This document shows positions 1 to 9,356 of a DNA stretch of 64,000 nucleotides, one piece after another (position 1 is the first letter of the stretch; each line of letters starts with the position of its first letter). The notes below the pieces were generated by a model, which saw nothing but the letters and a program-made list of their open reading frames with translations, was not told the DNA's origin and searched no databases. This DNA is from Rikenellaceae bacterium (GTDB taxonomy: Bacteria; Bacteroidota; Bacteroidia; Bacteroidales; Rikenellaceae). The position numbers and the translations under genes were made by a program. Location of the stretch: assembly GCA_902363575.1 (NCBI GenBank), contig CABJAJ010000005.1:152227-216226 (forward strand), given 5' to 3'.

Positions 1-1
1 G

Positions 2-964
2 GACACGCTGCGGCGGCAGGGCATGAACAAGCTGATCCTCGACCTGCGCGGTAATTCGGGCGGCTACCTCGATCAGGCGATCCGGCTGGCCAACGAGTTC
101 CTGCCCGCAGGCGACCTGATCGTCTATACCGAGGATCGCAACCACGAACAGGTGCGCGAATACGCCGACGGCACGGGACGGTGGCAGGAGTTGCCCCTGG
201 CGGTGCTCATCGACGAACAGAGCGCCTCGGCAAGCGAGATCCTCGCGGGCGCCCTCCAGGACAACGACCGGGGCACGATCGTCGGCCGCCGCTCCTTCGG
301 CAAGGGGCTCGTGCAGCGGCAGATCGGCTATCCCGACGGCTCGGCACTGCGGCTCACCACGGCCCATTACTACACTCCCACGGGCCGCTCGATCCAGAAG
401 CCCTACACCGTCGGCGACAACGCCAGCTACGAGGACGAGCTGTGGAACCGCTACGAGCACAACGAATTCTTCACGGCCGACAGCATCCGTTTCGCCGACT
501 CGCTCCGGCGCCTGACGCCCGGAGGCAAGGTCGTTTACGGGGGCGGCGGCATTATGCCCGACCGTTTCATCCCGGCCGATACGAGCGACGTGACCCGCTA
601 CTTCATCGAAGTGTCGGGCCGCAACATCCTCTACCGCTACACCATCGAGTACGCCGACCGCCACCGCGAGGCGCTCAACGCCGTGCGTTCGGTCGCGGAG
701 CTGCGCGAGCTGCTCGACCGGGACACGGGGCTCGTGGACGACTTCGTACGCTATGCCGCACGCCACGGCGTGAAGCCCGACTACCGGCAGATCGCCCGCT
801 CGCGCCGTCTGATGGAGGCGCAGCTCAGGGCCTACATCGGCCGCAACACGCCGCTGGAGGACAACGGATTTTACGCCAACATCTACCCCGTCGATGCGGT
901 GATAACCGCCTCGATCGAGCTGCTCGACGAACCCGCGACCAAACAACCCGCCGACCATGATTAA
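2..964 (+). CDS. S41 carboxyl-terminal processing protease, 3' part
   Basis: The reading frame is open from base 2, so the N-terminal part (export signal, PDZ region) lies outside the window. The visible 320 residues hold the C-terminal half of the S41 catalytic domain. The nucleophile region QSASASEI and the general-base region SFGKGLVQ form the Ser/Lys dyad expected of CtpA/tail-specific proteases. A further helical tail of about 150 residues follows, as in Bacteroidetes S41 enzymes. Family knowledge: periplasmic processing of proteins from their C-terminus. The stop codon overlaps the next start by 8 bases, so the two are probably cotranscribed. Family call is firm; the substrate is unknown. 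Confidence 0.93.
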   Translation, partial: DTLRRQGMNKLILDLRGNSGGYLDQAIRLANEFLPAGDLIVYTEDRNHEQVREYADGTGRWQELPLAVLIDEQSASASEILAGALQDNDRGTIVGRRSFGKGLVQRQIGYPDGSALRLTTAHYYTPTGRSIQKPYTVGDNASYEDELWNRYEHNEFFTADSIRFADSLRRLTPGGKVVYGGGGIMPDRFIPADTSDVTRYFIEVSGRNILYRYTIEYADRHREALNAVRSVAELRELLDRDTGLVDDFVRYAARHGVKPDYRQIARSRRLMEAQLRAYIGRNTPLEDNGFYANIYPVDAVITASIELLDEPATKQPADHD

Positions 965-1376
965 GCGCATCATCGGACTGCTATTCGTCGCAGCGGCGAT
1001 CGCGGTCATCGTCCTGACCGTCCTCGATCGCAACGCCTACACCTCGCTCGTACGGACGAACGGAACGACGCAGGCCGGGGCCGCAGCGATGGACGGCAGC
1101 GCAGACGGCAACACGGCTGACGTGGGCAACATGAACAGCACGGGCGGTATGGACAGCAGGAGACCGGCCGTAAGCGCCGGAGCAGACGGCACCGCGGGTG
1201 GAGCGGACGGCATGGTCAGAACGCATAGCACAGGCGGAGCGGACGGTTTCGCTCCGGAAAGCGGTGTCGTCCCCGCATCCGCCGTACCGGATTCCGCCGT
1301 CGTGCGAACGAGCCCGCCGGTCGAAGCGGACACCCGGACAGAGGGCGGGCCGGCTTCCCGGACAGACAACCGCTAA
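957..1376 (+). CDS. Small membrane-anchored protein with low-complexity tail
   Basis: A 139-residue product. Residues 1-23 form one hydrophobic segment after a positive N-terminus (MIKR), giving a signal anchor. The remaining ~110 residues are low complexity, rich in Gly, Ala, Asp, Ser and Thr, with recurring GGAD/GGMD-like steps and no recognisable domain. It overlaps the upstream protease gene by 8 bases, which supports translation. The tail would lie in the periplasm. Function is unknown. The low-complexity tail could be read-through into a repeat-rich intergenic region, so the natural C-terminus is less certain than the start. Confidence 0.55.
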   Translation: MIKRIIGLLFVAAAIAVIVLTVLDRNAYTSLVRTNGTTQAGAAAMDGSADGNTADVGNMNSTGGMDSRRPAVSAGADGTAGGADGMVRTHSTGGADGFAPESGVVPASAVPDSAVVRTSPPVEADTRTEGGPASRTDNR

Positions 1377-1503
1377 CGCGGAAGCGCACTCCGTCTCTCC
1401 TCTCTGCACAACGCACAGCACCCCGGACACAACAAACGAACGGCCGCCTTTGCCCGGTGTGAAGGCGGCCGTTAATCGGTCGGAGCGCCACCACCTAAGG
1501 CGT

Positions 1504-1728
1504 CCCGCACGGAAAGTCCGTTGCGGAAGCCCGAGCAGGCCGGTGCAGGGTCAATCGCGGGCGAACTGCCGGGACTGCGAAAGACCTCCCGCACGGAAAG
1601 TCCGTCGCAGAAGCCCGAGCGCTCCGGATGCAGGGTCAATCGCGGGCGAACTGCCGGAACTGCCTAAAGCCTCCCGCACGGAAAGTCCGTCGCGGAAGCC
1701 CGAGCGCTCCGGATGCAGGGTCAATCGG
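1504..1728. repeat. 84-85 bp tandem repeat, about 2.7 copies
   Basis: Three units start at about 1504, 1588 and 1673 with CCCGCACGGAAAGTCCGT. Each continues through an AAGCCCGAGC block and a GCAGGGTCAATCG block. Units differ by a few substitutions. The array fills most of the gap between the plus-strand membrane protein gene (ends 1376) and the stop of the minus-strand lipoprotein gene (1721). I see no gene in it. Confidence 0.85.
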
Positions 1729-2275
1729 CGGCAGGGACGATCAGCCGGCCGGTATATTCGACCCGGTAGGTTCCGGCGCAGACGAACGTGAGCGAGAGCT
1801 CCACATCCCGCACCTGGCCGTCGATCTCCGTCAGCACATAGCGTTCATAGGGAGTGCCCGCAATCCGGGGAACGACCTGCTCCGCCTCCACGTCGATCCA
1901 GCCGGCGGCAGGCGTGTAACGGATCCCGTAGGCCTCCATTTCGAGCGGGGGCATCTTATCGGCGAAGCGCGTTTCGTGCATGAACAACGCGAGCGTCCGT
2001 TGCTCCGCAGGTGCCTGCGCCTCCATCGGTACGAGCTCGAAGCGGGCCTTTTCGTCCACGAAGCGATCGCCCGTGGCGATGGTCTCCACCTCGGCACGGC
2101 CGAAGAAAAGCATGGAGGTATTCACCCAGCCGTCCGCGACGGCGTCGTTGTTTCGGGCCCAATCGTAACCGGCCGGGAGGCCGTTGCCCGCCGGGGGCGT
2201 GTCGTCGCCGTCGTCACAGGCCGAAAAGGTCGTCAGCGCAGCGAGCGTCAGCAGCAAGGTGCAAAATCGTTTCAT
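1721..2275 (-). CDS. Exported lipoprotein, unknown function
   Basis: A 184-residue product with a lipoprotein signal: MKRF, a hydrophobic core, then a lipobox ending TTFSAC with Cys at about residue 20, followed by an acidic DDGDD linker. The mature part is predicted to be mostly beta strands and resembles small calycin-like lipoproteins, but I cannot name a family. It lies 18 bases downstream of the TonB-dependent receptor gene on the same strand, so it is probably cotranscribed and may assist that receptor at the cell surface. That role is inference from position only. Confidence 0.75.
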   Translation of the reverse strand: MKRFCTLLLTLAALTTFSACDDGDDTPPAGNGLPAGYDWARNNDAVADGWVNTSMLFFGRAEVETIATGDRFVDEKARFELVPMEAQAPAEQRTLALFMHETRFADKMPPLEMEAYGIRYTPAAGWIDVEAEQVVPRIAGTPYERYVLTEIDGQVRDVELSLTFVCAGTYRVEYTGRLIVPAAD

Positions 2276-2293
2276 CGGTTCGGAATTGAGGTT

Positions 2294-4618
2294 TTACAAA
2301 AGAATACTGAGCCGCACGCCCATCGTGCGGGGACGTCCCTGCTGCACGAAGGCATTGCGGATCGATACGAAATAGAAAGCGTCGTAACGGGTGTCGAAGA
2401 GGTTGCGCACCCACAAATCGAGCGTATAATGCCGGTGCTCGAAGCGCACCGAGCACTCCGTAAGCAGGTAGAAGGGCTGGCCGAGGCTGTTCCGTTCGTT
2501 CCACCAGATGCGCCCCAGACCGCTGACGCCCGCGCTCACCACCACCCGGTCGAGCCACCGCAGCCCGGCGGGAATGGCCCACGACGCCTGCACCGAAGCC
2601 GTGTGCTGCGGAGCATAGGGCACGAACCGGTGGCGGAAGTCCTCCTGTCCGTTGTCATAGCGCACGAAACGGGCGTTGGTGTAGCCATAGGCCGCATTGA
2701 ACTCCAGCCGCCGCGCCACGACCGCCTGCAGGGAGGCCTCGCCGCCGAAGCTGCGCGTGCGGCCGGCGTTGGTCATCATGCGACCCGTGCCCAGGTCGTC
2801 GGGAAAGACGGTGAGCTGCTGGTCCCGGCAGTCGATCCAGAAGAGCGCGAGGTCGGCCCGAAGCGTCCCGGAGGGGTTCTCCAGGTGGCTGCCGAGCTCG
2901 TAGTTCCAGCTCTTCTCGGGTTTGTAGGTCACGATGTCGGCCACGTCGCCGAGCGTGCCGATGCCCATTTGTTTCATCATCTGCTGCTGGAGCACGTCCG
3001 AAAACATCTGGGTGTTGAATCCCCCCGCCTTGTATCCCTTGGCCACCGAAGCATAGAGCGTACTGCGCCTCTCCGCGCCCAGCCGCACCTGCGCCGAGAA
3101 ACGGGGCAACACCTCGGTGAAGGAGAGACGCAGGGCATCGTCGTTGTCGATGGCGATACGATGGGGGTAGATCCGGCCGTCGGAGACGGTCTGCGTGGTA
3201 TAGTCGCTTGCGGTGGCGCTACGGTAGTCGAGGCGTCCGTGCTCGTAATCGACCCTCAGGCCGGCGGCCAGCCGCCACCGCCCCAGCACGAGCGTCGATT
3301 CGTGGTAAAGGGCCGCCCCCCACGAGGGATTGCGGAAGCGGCTGTCGAGCAGGAATTCGTCGGTCGGCGAGTCGGGCGTGCCCCACCATGCACGTATCTC
3401 TTCGGAGCGGATATGGCTGAGAATCAAATTGTCGATTCCATCTTTGAGGAAAGTCACCGGGGCCTCCATCCGCATGTGGCGCACGAAGCCGAATGCCCCC
3501 GCAAGCCAGCGGTAAACCCCATCGTCGCGCGAGCGAACCACCACGTCCTCGGTCAGGGCGTGCTCGGTGCGGGCCTGCGTCAGCGTGAAATAGGAGAGGG
3601 GCAGGAAATCCTGATCGAGCACCATCTCGTCGTCGAGGTACTGGTAGCTCGTGATGCTGCTGAGCGAGCAGCCCCCCAGATCGGCCCGCACGGTGAAGCC
3701 GTCGCTGAGGGTCGTGCGGCGGTAGGAGCAGGGGTCGTTGTAGGCGATCCGTCCCGGCGTGGGGGCATACTCCCCCGGCAGGGGTTCGTCGGTGGTACGT
3801 CCGGCGAAAGCATAGGCGTAACCGCCCTGCCGCAGATCGCCGAAAGCGAGCGTGTTGTCGATGCGCAGCCCGTCCCGCACGGCCCATTGCACGCGGAAGC
3901 GTCCGCCGCCCGACCGTTCCCAATCGCATTTGCGGCCCGTGAAGTCGTTGGTGTAAAACCCGTCGCTGCTCCCGTAATGGGCGGCGACGGACACCCCCAC
4001 GTCGGGCGCGACCCGGAAGTAGGAGGAGGCCCTCGCCCGCCAGGTGTTGCCGCTGCCGTACTCCATCCCGATGCGGGCCCCTTCGTAAGTGAGGGGCGAA
4101 AGCGTGTAGATGTTGATGACCCCGCCCATCGTATTGCGGCCGTAGAGGGTGGACTGCGGCCCCCGCAGCACCTCGATCCGTTCGATGTCGGCCAGGTCGA
4201 AATCGTAGGCGTCCTTGTTCATGTAGGGCACGTTATCGACGTTGAGCCCCACGACGGGCTGGTCGATGCGGGCCCCCAACCCCCGCACATAAAGCGACGA
4301 GGTCATCCGCGAACCGTAGTCGGGCATGTGGAAATTGGGCACCAGCGACGCCGCATCCTTGAGCGAGCGGATGCCCTGCCGCTCGATCCGTTCGCGCCCG
4401 ACCACCGAGGCGGCTACAGGCTGGTGACGCAACACAAGCCCCTGCTTGATGGCCGTCACCTGCACGCGTTCGACCGTCACCATCGTATCGACGGCCTCAG
4501 AGACAACACGAGGCGCCTCTTCCCGCCCGGGGACGGCCGCGGGGAAGTCCGACGCCGAGGCCGGAAGTGCGGCCGGCATCGCAAGAAGCAATGGAAGCAG
4601 GAATCGTCTTAAACGCAT
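2294..4618 (-). CDS. TonB-dependent outer membrane receptor
   Basis: The chosen start (4618, MRLRRFLLPLLLAMPAALPA) gives a clean signal peptide and a 774-residue protein; an upstream in-frame ATG adds 30 non-signal residues. After the signal come a TonB-box-like segment (DTMTVERVQV), a plug domain with LYVRGLGARI and the strongly conserved VLRGPQSTLYGRNTMGGVIN, and a long beta-barrel ending in an aromatic-rich strand. There is no N-terminal carboxypeptidase-like domain and no SusD neighbour, so it is more like siderophore or vitamin receptors than a SusC glycan importer. The substrate cannot be read from the sequence. A small lipoprotein gene follows. Confidence 0.93.
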   Translation of the reverse strand: MRLRRFLLPLLLAMPAALPASASDFPAAVPGREEAPRVVSEAVDTMVTVERVQVTAIKQGLVLRHQPVAASVVGRERIERQGIRSLKDAASLVPNFHMPDYGSRMTSSLYVRGLGARIDQPVVGLNVDNVPYMNKDAYDFDLADIERIEVLRGPQSTLYGRNTMGGVINIYTLSPLTYEGARIGMEYGSGNTWRARASSYFRVAPDVGVSVAAHYGSSDGFYTNDFTGRKCDWERSGGGRFRVQWAVRDGLRIDNTLAFGDLRQGGYAYAFAGRTTDEPLPGEYAPTPGRIAYNDPCSYRRTTLSDGFTVRADLGGCSLSSITSYQYLDDEMVLDQDFLPLSYFTLTQARTEHALTEDVVVRSRDDGVYRWLAGAFGFVRHMRMEAPVTFLKDGIDNLILSHIRSEEIRAWWGTPDSPTDEFLLDSRFRNPSWGAALYHESTLVLGRWRLAAGLRVDYEHGRLDYRSATASDYTTQTVSDGRIYPHRIAIDNDDALRLSFTEVLPRFSAQVRLGAERRSTLYASVAKGYKAGGFNTQMFSDVLQQQMMKQMGIGTLGDVADIVTYKPEKSWNYELGSHLENPSGTLRADLALFWIDCRDQQLTVFPDDLGTGRMMTNAGRTRSFGGEASLQAVVARRLEFNAAYGYTNARFVRYDNGQEDFRHRFVPYAPQHTASVQASWAIPAGLRWLDRVVVSAGVSGLGRIWWNERNSLGQPFYLLTECSVRFEHRHYTLDLWVRNLFDTRYDAFYFVSIRNAFVQQGRPRTMGVRLSILL

Positions 4619-4744
4619 GAATTCGGCACAAAGAAACGCATTTATTTCGGAAACGTCAATCCTTAGTAATGAGGAGCCCGTGTACCATCGGTTCCGCTCG
4701 CGGGACACGCACGCACCAGACGCATAAGAGACCGGCGGACGGGC

Positions 4745-4812
4745 GGCGGAAGAGGGAAAGGAGAAAGGGGGAGGAAGAAAAGGAGAGAAAGGAAGACGAG
4801 AGAGTGCGCAGG
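4745..4812. repeat. Homopurine tract
   Basis: An almost unbroken run of A and G on the plus strand lies between two minus-strand genes, upstream of the receptor gene and downstream of the LuxR-type gene. It is not a regular tandem repeat. It may adopt non-B structure. Otherwise I see nothing in the 4619-4917 gap except the receptor leader. Confidence 0.7.
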
Positions 4813-4917
4813 AGGCGGCCGAAAACGGTCTGTCGGGCAGGCTGCGAACCGGTGCGATGCGCCAGAGGAGTGGTAAAATGCGAGTGCCAGATGTGACCGG
4901 AAAGCAGCCTCAGGGTG

Positions 4918-5625
4918 TCAGAGGGCGTCCACGCCGACCAATCCCCGCATGACGGCATAGATCGTCAGCCCGGCGACCGAACGCACCCCCAGTTTCTCGG
5001 TGATGCGCTTGCGATGGGAGATGACCGTGGTGAGGGCGATCCCCAGTTCGGCGGCGATCTGCTTGTTCTGGAGACCCCTCACCACCAGCCGCAGCACCTC
5101 CGTCTCGCGGGGCGTGAGCGGCTCGCAGAGCGGCTGTCCCGCCGGATCGGGCCTGACGCCGTGACCGTGGCGGTGCGCCCCCTGATGCATGCGCAGGATA
5201 TCGCGGACGAGCTCCTGTTCGCGCTGGTGTACGTTCAGGCAGTGAAGCCCCGCAAACTGCTGCTGTGCCGCCCCATCCGTGAGCAGGATCGTCCGCATGC
5301 GCCGCCGTCCGAAAAACGCCGGATCGGAAAGATAGACGCCCGGGGTGACGAAATAGTGGTAGAACTCCTCCCCGCCGTACAAAACCCCCGACAAGTCGGC
5401 CGCCTCACCCCCGTCCGCGTATTGCGGAGCCGGCACCGTATCGGTTCCGCCCTGGGGCGCATCCGGCCCGTCCGTACGCGCAGGCGGGCCGCCGTGCAGC
5501 AGTTCGTCGAGGCTGCCGAACAGCGCCACCTCCCCCATCGGGATAATCCGCTCGAGCAGGGCGCGCAACCCCAGCCCGGTGAGCAGGTTGGGGGTGACGA
5601 CGGCGATACGGGGCGGACGGGGCAT
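4918..5625 (-). CDS. LuxR/NarL-type transcriptional regulator
   Basis: A 235-residue protein starting MPRPPRIAVVTPNLL at 5625, 1 base from the rlmH stop. The N-terminal ~130 residues resemble a receiver fold but have lost the usual acidic pocket and the D-x-x-MP signature, so phosphorylation is doubtful. The C-terminus is a LuxR-type helix-turn-helix: LTPRETEVLRLVVRGLQNKQ, then IAAELGIALTTVISHRKR. Such proteins bind DNA as dimers. The target is unknown. It is cotranscribed with rlmH. Confidence 0.85.
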   Translation of the reverse strand: MPRPPRIAVVTPNLLTGLGLRALLERIIPMGEVALFGSLDELLHGGPPARTDGPDAPQGGTDTVPAPQYADGGEAADLSGVLYGGEEFYHYFVTPGVYLSDPAFFGRRRMRTILLTDGAAQQQFAGLHCLNVHQREQELVRDILRMHQGAHRHGHGVRPDPAGQPLCEPLTPRETEVLRLVVRGLQNKQIAAELGIALTTVISHRKRITEKLGVRSVAGLTIYAVMRGLVGVDAL

Positions 5626-5626
5626 G

Positions 5627-6100
5627 TTATTCGTGGTGATAGGGTTCGTTATTGAGGATGGTGAAGGCCCGGTAGAGCTGTTCGGCAAGGAGCACCCGCA
5701 CGATCTGGTGGGAAAAGGTGAGCTTCGAGAGCGAAAGCCGCGCGTCAGCGCGGGCATACATCGCATCGGAAAACCCGTAAGGGCCCCCGACGGCCAGCAC
5801 CAGACGGCGCGTGCCGCCGAGCATGCGTTTCTGCAACCAGCCCGCCAACTCCACCGAGCGGTACTCGGCCCCCCGCTCGTCGAGCAGGGTCAGGCAGTCG
5901 CCCGGAGCGACCTGCCTGAGCAGCGCCTCGCCCTCCAGCACGCATTGCTGCCGGGGCGTGAGGCTGCGCGTGCGCTTCACATCGGGCAGCATCGTGACGG
6001 TGAACCTGCAATAGAAGTTGATGCGCCGGGCATACTCCGCCACCAGCGCCGCAACCTCCGGCGAATCCGTCTTGCCGATCGTAAGCAGGTCGATATTCAT
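5627..6100 (-). CDS. rlmH: 23S rRNA pseudouridine-1915 N3-methyltransferase RlmH
   Basis: A 157-residue SPOUT methyltransferase starting MNIDLLTIGKT, the usual RlmH length. The knotted SAM-binding part is visible as LVLAVGGPYGFSDAMY followed by LSLSKLTFSHQIVRVLLAEQ and YRAFTILNNEPYHHE, the conserved C-terminus. It methylates pseudouridine 1915 in helix 69 of 23S rRNA. The frame stays open upstream through a repeat region, but similarity begins at this Met. The LuxR-type gene follows after 1 base. Confidence 0.96.
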   Translation of the reverse strand: MNIDLLTIGKTDSPEVAALVAEYARRINFYCRFTVTMLPDVKRTRSLTPRQQCVLEGEALLRQVAPGDCLTLLDERGAEYRSVELAGWLQKRMLGGTRRLVLAVGGPYGFSDAMYARADARLSLSKLTFSHQIVRVLLAEQLYRAFTILNNEPYHHE

Positions 6101-6124
6101 GGGCGGGCGGGCACTGTTTTCCGG

Positions 6125-6300
6125 TCGGGACGGCTGCCTCTCGGAGCTGTCCGGGTTGTCGGGACAGCCAAGTCTGCCGAGGCTGTCGAGACGGTCGGGG
6201 TTGCCGTGGCTGCCAAACCTGTCAAGACCGTCGGGACTGCCAAGCCTCTCAAGAATGTCCGGGTTGCCGGGGCCGGAGCTGCCGGGGCTGCCGCCCCGAA
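6125..6300. repeat. Imperfect ~36 bp tandem repeat
   Basis: About four to five diverged units built from TCGGG-x-CTGCC and CTGTC-x-AG blocks fill the gap between rlmH and the glycoside-hydrolase-like gene. In the minus frame they would encode PDxLERLGS-like repeats joined to RlmH, but RlmH homology starts only at 6100, so I treat the array as non-coding. Confidence 0.7.
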
Positions 6301-6341
6301 CCGTGCGGCAGAGCCGGCCGCACAAAAGCGGTCGCCGGCCG

Positions 6342-7649
6342 TCATAGGTCGGTGTTCCACTCGCCGTCGGCGTCGAGGTAGATGACGAAACGCTGCGGCT
6401 CGGCCTCTTTCAACCACAGGTAGGCCTTGTACATATTATAGCCGTTGCCCGAATCGCTGCCGAGCGCGAAGCCCGCCACCGAAGGGTGGTTGCGCGAGCG
6501 GAAGTACATGCCCCTGATGCGGTCCATATACTCCCCGAGCAGAGCGGGGTCATTGGAGGGGGTGCCCCCGATGCGGCGATCCTCCTTGCGGTCGGGGGCG
6601 TTGATGGCCGCCTGATCCACCACCATCAGCCCCATTTCGTCGCACAGGTCATAGAACCAGTAGGGCTGGGGATAGTCGGGGAAGAGCATATTGACGCCCG
6701 ATGCGCGGAGCGCTTCGAGCTGCTTGCGCGTGGTGGCCAGATCGCCGGCGGCATTGTACGTGGCCTCCCGCACCGCGATTTCCGACCCGAGCCGCATCAG
6801 CCGCCCGTCCTCGATCCCGGTCGTGCCGAAGCCCAGCCGCACGGGGATGTATTCCCGCAGGGCGCCGTCCCGCTTGGTATAGAGCATCAGCCGGTACAGC
6901 GGAGCGTTCCTGCCGGGCCAGGGGTGTTCGTAGGTGTGGTAAACATAGGGATGAAAGCGCACCGTATCGGTCGAGCGGCCATCGACAGTCACTTCATTGA
7001 TGCTGAAATCCAGCAATTTGCCCGTAGGATCGTAAAGGTCGTATCCGACGGTGACCGGCTCGGGATAGTTGAAGCCGTTCATCACCACGATCTGCAGGTC
7101 GAGCACCCCGAAACGGCGCGTGGAGTCGGGCACGAGCGCGGCGCTGAAATCCACCACGCTCCGCTTGTCCTGGCAGAGTACATAGCTGTTGGCGAAAGGC
7201 TCCGCCGGCGCCGGAATGAAACCCCGCTGCAACTCGGGCGTGCGGCTGTCGCGCAGGTCGAGCAGCACCACGTTGGGCCCCTCCTTCAGAAAGGGCGACA
7301 CATAGAAGTCGGCCGGGGTGAGCGCATCCTCCACCTCGGCGACGGGACGGCCGTTAATGAGCAGCGTATAGGGCGAGCCGGTGTTTTCGAGGTGGAGATA
7401 GACCGCTCCGTCCGTCCACGCGGAGGGCACGTCGATCACCTGCCCCAGCCCGATCGTTCCGTCGGAAGCGGTGAAAGGCGCGGGACGCAGCGGCACGTAA
7501 CGGCTGCTGCCCGTGCGGTCGCGCGACTCGGCGGCCTCGCGGGTGTCGTAGGTGACGAACTCCGAACGGTAGATGCGACCTGCGGGCAGTTGTGCGGCGG
7601 CGGGCGCGGCGAGCAACAGCCCCAGCAGGGGGATAAGGATGCGTTTCAT
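6342..7649 (-). CDS. Exported glycoside hydrolase family 2-like protein, catalytically degenerate
   Basis: A 435-residue exported protein (signal peptide MKRILIPLLGLLLAAPAAAQ). Residues ~60-135 resemble the GH2 jelly-roll sugar-binding domain and 180-275 the immunoglobulin-like domain. From ~285 there is the start of a TIM barrel. The motif around the GH2 acid/base is recognisable as NHPSVAGFALGSDSGNGYN (387-405), but the usual GN-E is S-D, and the protein ends ~30 residues later, before the nucleophile strand. Hydrolysis is therefore unlikely. It may be a carbohydrate-binding or scaffold protein. It is divergent from asnS. Confidence 0.8.
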   Translation of the reverse strand: MKRILIPLLGLLLAAPAAAQLPAGRIYRSEFVTYDTREAAESRDRTGSSRYVPLRPAPFTASDGTIGLGQVIDVPSAWTDGAVYLHLENTGSPYTLLINGRPVAEVEDALTPADFYVSPFLKEGPNVVLLDLRDSRTPELQRGFIPAPAEPFANSYVLCQDKRSVVDFSAALVPDSTRRFGVLDLQIVVMNGFNYPEPVTVGYDLYDPTGKLLDFSINEVTVDGRSTDTVRFHPYVYHTYEHPWPGRNAPLYRLMLYTKRDGALREYIPVRLGFGTTGIEDGRLMRLGSEIAVREATYNAAGDLATTRKQLEALRASGVNMLFPDYPQPYWFYDLCDEMGLMVVDQAAINAPDRKEDRRIGGTPSNDPALLGEYMDRIRGMYFRSRNHPSVAGFALGSDSGNGYNMYKAYLWLKEAEPQRFVIYLDADGEWNTDL

Positions 7650-7675
7650 AGGCGGAAAGCGGCTCTAATGACGGT

Positions 7676-7725
7676 TACAAAGGTACTTTTTTTTTGCCAA
7701 ATCCCAAATAGTTCCTACCTTTGTA
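7676..7725. promoter_or_regulatory. Overlapping divergent promoters forming a palindrome
   Basis: Plus strand: TTTG at 7693-7696, 19 bases, TACCTTTG at 7716-7723, for asnS. Minus strand: TTTG at 7708-7705, 19 bases, TACCTTTG at 7685-7678, for the GH2-like gene. Both fit the Bacteroidetes -33/-7 pattern. The outer 10 bases form a perfect inverted repeat, TACAAAGGTA and TACCTTTGTA. Confidence 0.8.
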
Positions 7726-7761
7726 AATTGAGTCAAAAACAAGGTCAAAGACAGATCCGAT

Positions 7762-9150
7762 ATGAAAAGCATGAGAATCGCTCAGTTACTCCGCATGCCG
7801 GCCGACGGGGCCGAAGCGGTGGTCAAGGGATGGGTGCGCACCAAGCGCGGCAACAAAAACGTGGCGTTCATCGCCGTGAACGACGGTTCGTGCGTGGCCA
7901 ACATCCAGGTCGTCGTCGATCCCGCCGCCATCGACGAGCAGACGATGCGGCAGGTGACTACCGGAGCCTGCATCCGTGCGGAAGGGCGGCTGGTCGCCTC
8001 CCCCGGCTCGGGTCAGGGGGTGGAGTTGCAGGCCTCCTCCATCGGGATCTACGGCCCGGCCGACCCCGAGAGCTATCCCCTGCAGAAGAAGGGCCACTCG
8101 CTCGAATTCCTGCGCGAGAAAGCCTACCTGCGTCCCCGCACCAACACCTTCGGGGCGATTCTGCGCATCCGTCACGCGATGGCCTATGCGATCCACAAAT
8201 ATTTCAACGACAAAGGATTCTACTACCTCCATACGCCGCTTATCACAGGCTCGGACTGCGAGGGTGCGGGGGCGATGTTCGCCGTCACGACCCTCGATCT
8301 GAACAACGTGCCCAAAACCCCGGAGGGGAAAGTGGACTATGCGCAGGACTTCTTCGGCAAGGCCTGCAACCTCACCGTCTCGGGGCAGCTCGAAGGGGAG
8401 CTGGGGGCCCTCTCGCTCGGGCAGATCTACACGTTCGGCCCCACGTTCCGGGCCGAGAACTCCAACACCCCGCGCCACCTCTCGGAGTTCTGGATGATCG
8501 AGCCGGAGATGGCTTTCTACGAGCTGGAGGACAACATGGAGCTCGCCGAGGATTTCCTCAAGTACCTGATCCGCTATGCGCTGGAAAACTGCCGCGAAGA
8601 CCTCGAGTTCATGAACAAGATGTGGGACGAGGGGCTCATCGAGCGGCTCAACTTCGTGCTGGAGCACGATTTCAAGCGGCTCGACTACACCGAGGGGGTC
8701 GAAATCCTCAAAGCCTCGGGCCGCAAGTTCGAGTTCCCGTGCGACTGGGGCTGCGACCTGCAGTCGGAACACGAGCGTTATCTGGTCGAGGAGCATTTCA
8801 AGCGCCCCGTCATCCTGATCAACTACCCCAAGCAGATCAAGGCTTTCTATATGAAGCAGAACGAGGACGGCAAAACCGTGCGGGCGATGGACGTGCTCTT
8901 CCCGAAAATAGGCGAAATCATAGGCGGATCGGAGCGTGAGGCCGACTATGGCAAACTTCGTGCAAGGGTCGGGGAGCTCGGCATGAACGAGAAGGATATC
9001 TGGTGGTATCTCGACACCCGCCGCTGGGGGTCGGCGCCGCACTCGGGCTTCGGTCTGGGCTTCGAGCGGCTGCTGCTTTTCGTCACGGGCATGGGCAACA
9101 TCCGCGACGTGATCCCCTTCCCCCGCACGCCCAAGAACGCGGAGTTCTGA
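7762..9150 (+). CDS. asnS: Asparaginyl-tRNA synthetase
   Basis: A 462-residue class IIb synthetase. The N-terminal OB-fold anticodon-binding domain covers residues ~10-110 ([20 protein letters not shown]). The catalytic core has motif 2 in the [20 protein letters not shown] region, typical of AsnRS rather than AspRS, and motif 3 near the C-terminus as [20 protein letters not shown]. It charges tRNA-Asn in the cytoplasm. Length is normal for the family. MKSM (7762) and M at 7771 are both possible starts. Transcription probably starts just downstream of TACCTTTG at 7716. Confidence 0.97.
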   Translation: MKSMRIAQLLRMPADGAEAVVKGWVRTKRGNKNVAFIAVNDGSCVANIQVVVDPAAIDEQTMRQVTTGACIRAEGRLVASPGSGQGVELQASSIGIYGPADPESYPLQKKGHSLEFLREKAYLRPRTNTFGAILRIRHAMAYAIHKYFNDKGFYYLHTPLITGSDCEGAGAMFAVTTLDLNNVPKTPEGKVDYAQDFFGKACNLTVSGQLEGELGALSLGQIYTFGPTFRAENSNTPRHLSEFWMIEPEMAFYELEDNMELAEDFLKYLIRYALENCREDLEFMNKMWDEGLIERLNFVLEHDFKRLDYTEGVEILKASGRKFEFPCDWGCDLQSEHERYLVEEHFKRPVILINYPKQIKAFYMKQNEDGKTVRAMDVLFPKIGEIIGGSEREADYGKLRARVGELGMNEKDIWWYLDTRRWGSAPHSGFGLGFERLLLFVTGMGNIRDVIPFPRTPKNAEF

Positions 9151-9356
9151 TCCCCGTCCCCGGGGCGGCTGCCGCGAGGTACGATAAGACGGCAAGCGGC
9201 CGGAAAGGAGAAGGCATGGGCAGGCCCGACACGGCCCGCACGCCCGGGCACCCTGCACCCCGATAACCGCGCAGCGCATCCCGGCGGACAGGCGGGCCGC
9301 AGAAACTTAAAGAAGAAGCCAATTAATAATTGTTCGATTACTAATTGGATTAAACT

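Noticed and set aside
1628-4612. Plus-strand open frame of 994 codons
   Set aside because: It is antisense to the TonB-dependent receptor, which has clear plug and barrel motifs; the antisense frame is His/Arg/Pro-rich and resembles nothing, as expected from high-GC sequence.
6486-8939. Plus-strand open frame of 817 codons across the GH2-like gene and asnS
   Set aside because: It runs antisense to one recognised gene and out of frame with the other, and crosses their promoter region.
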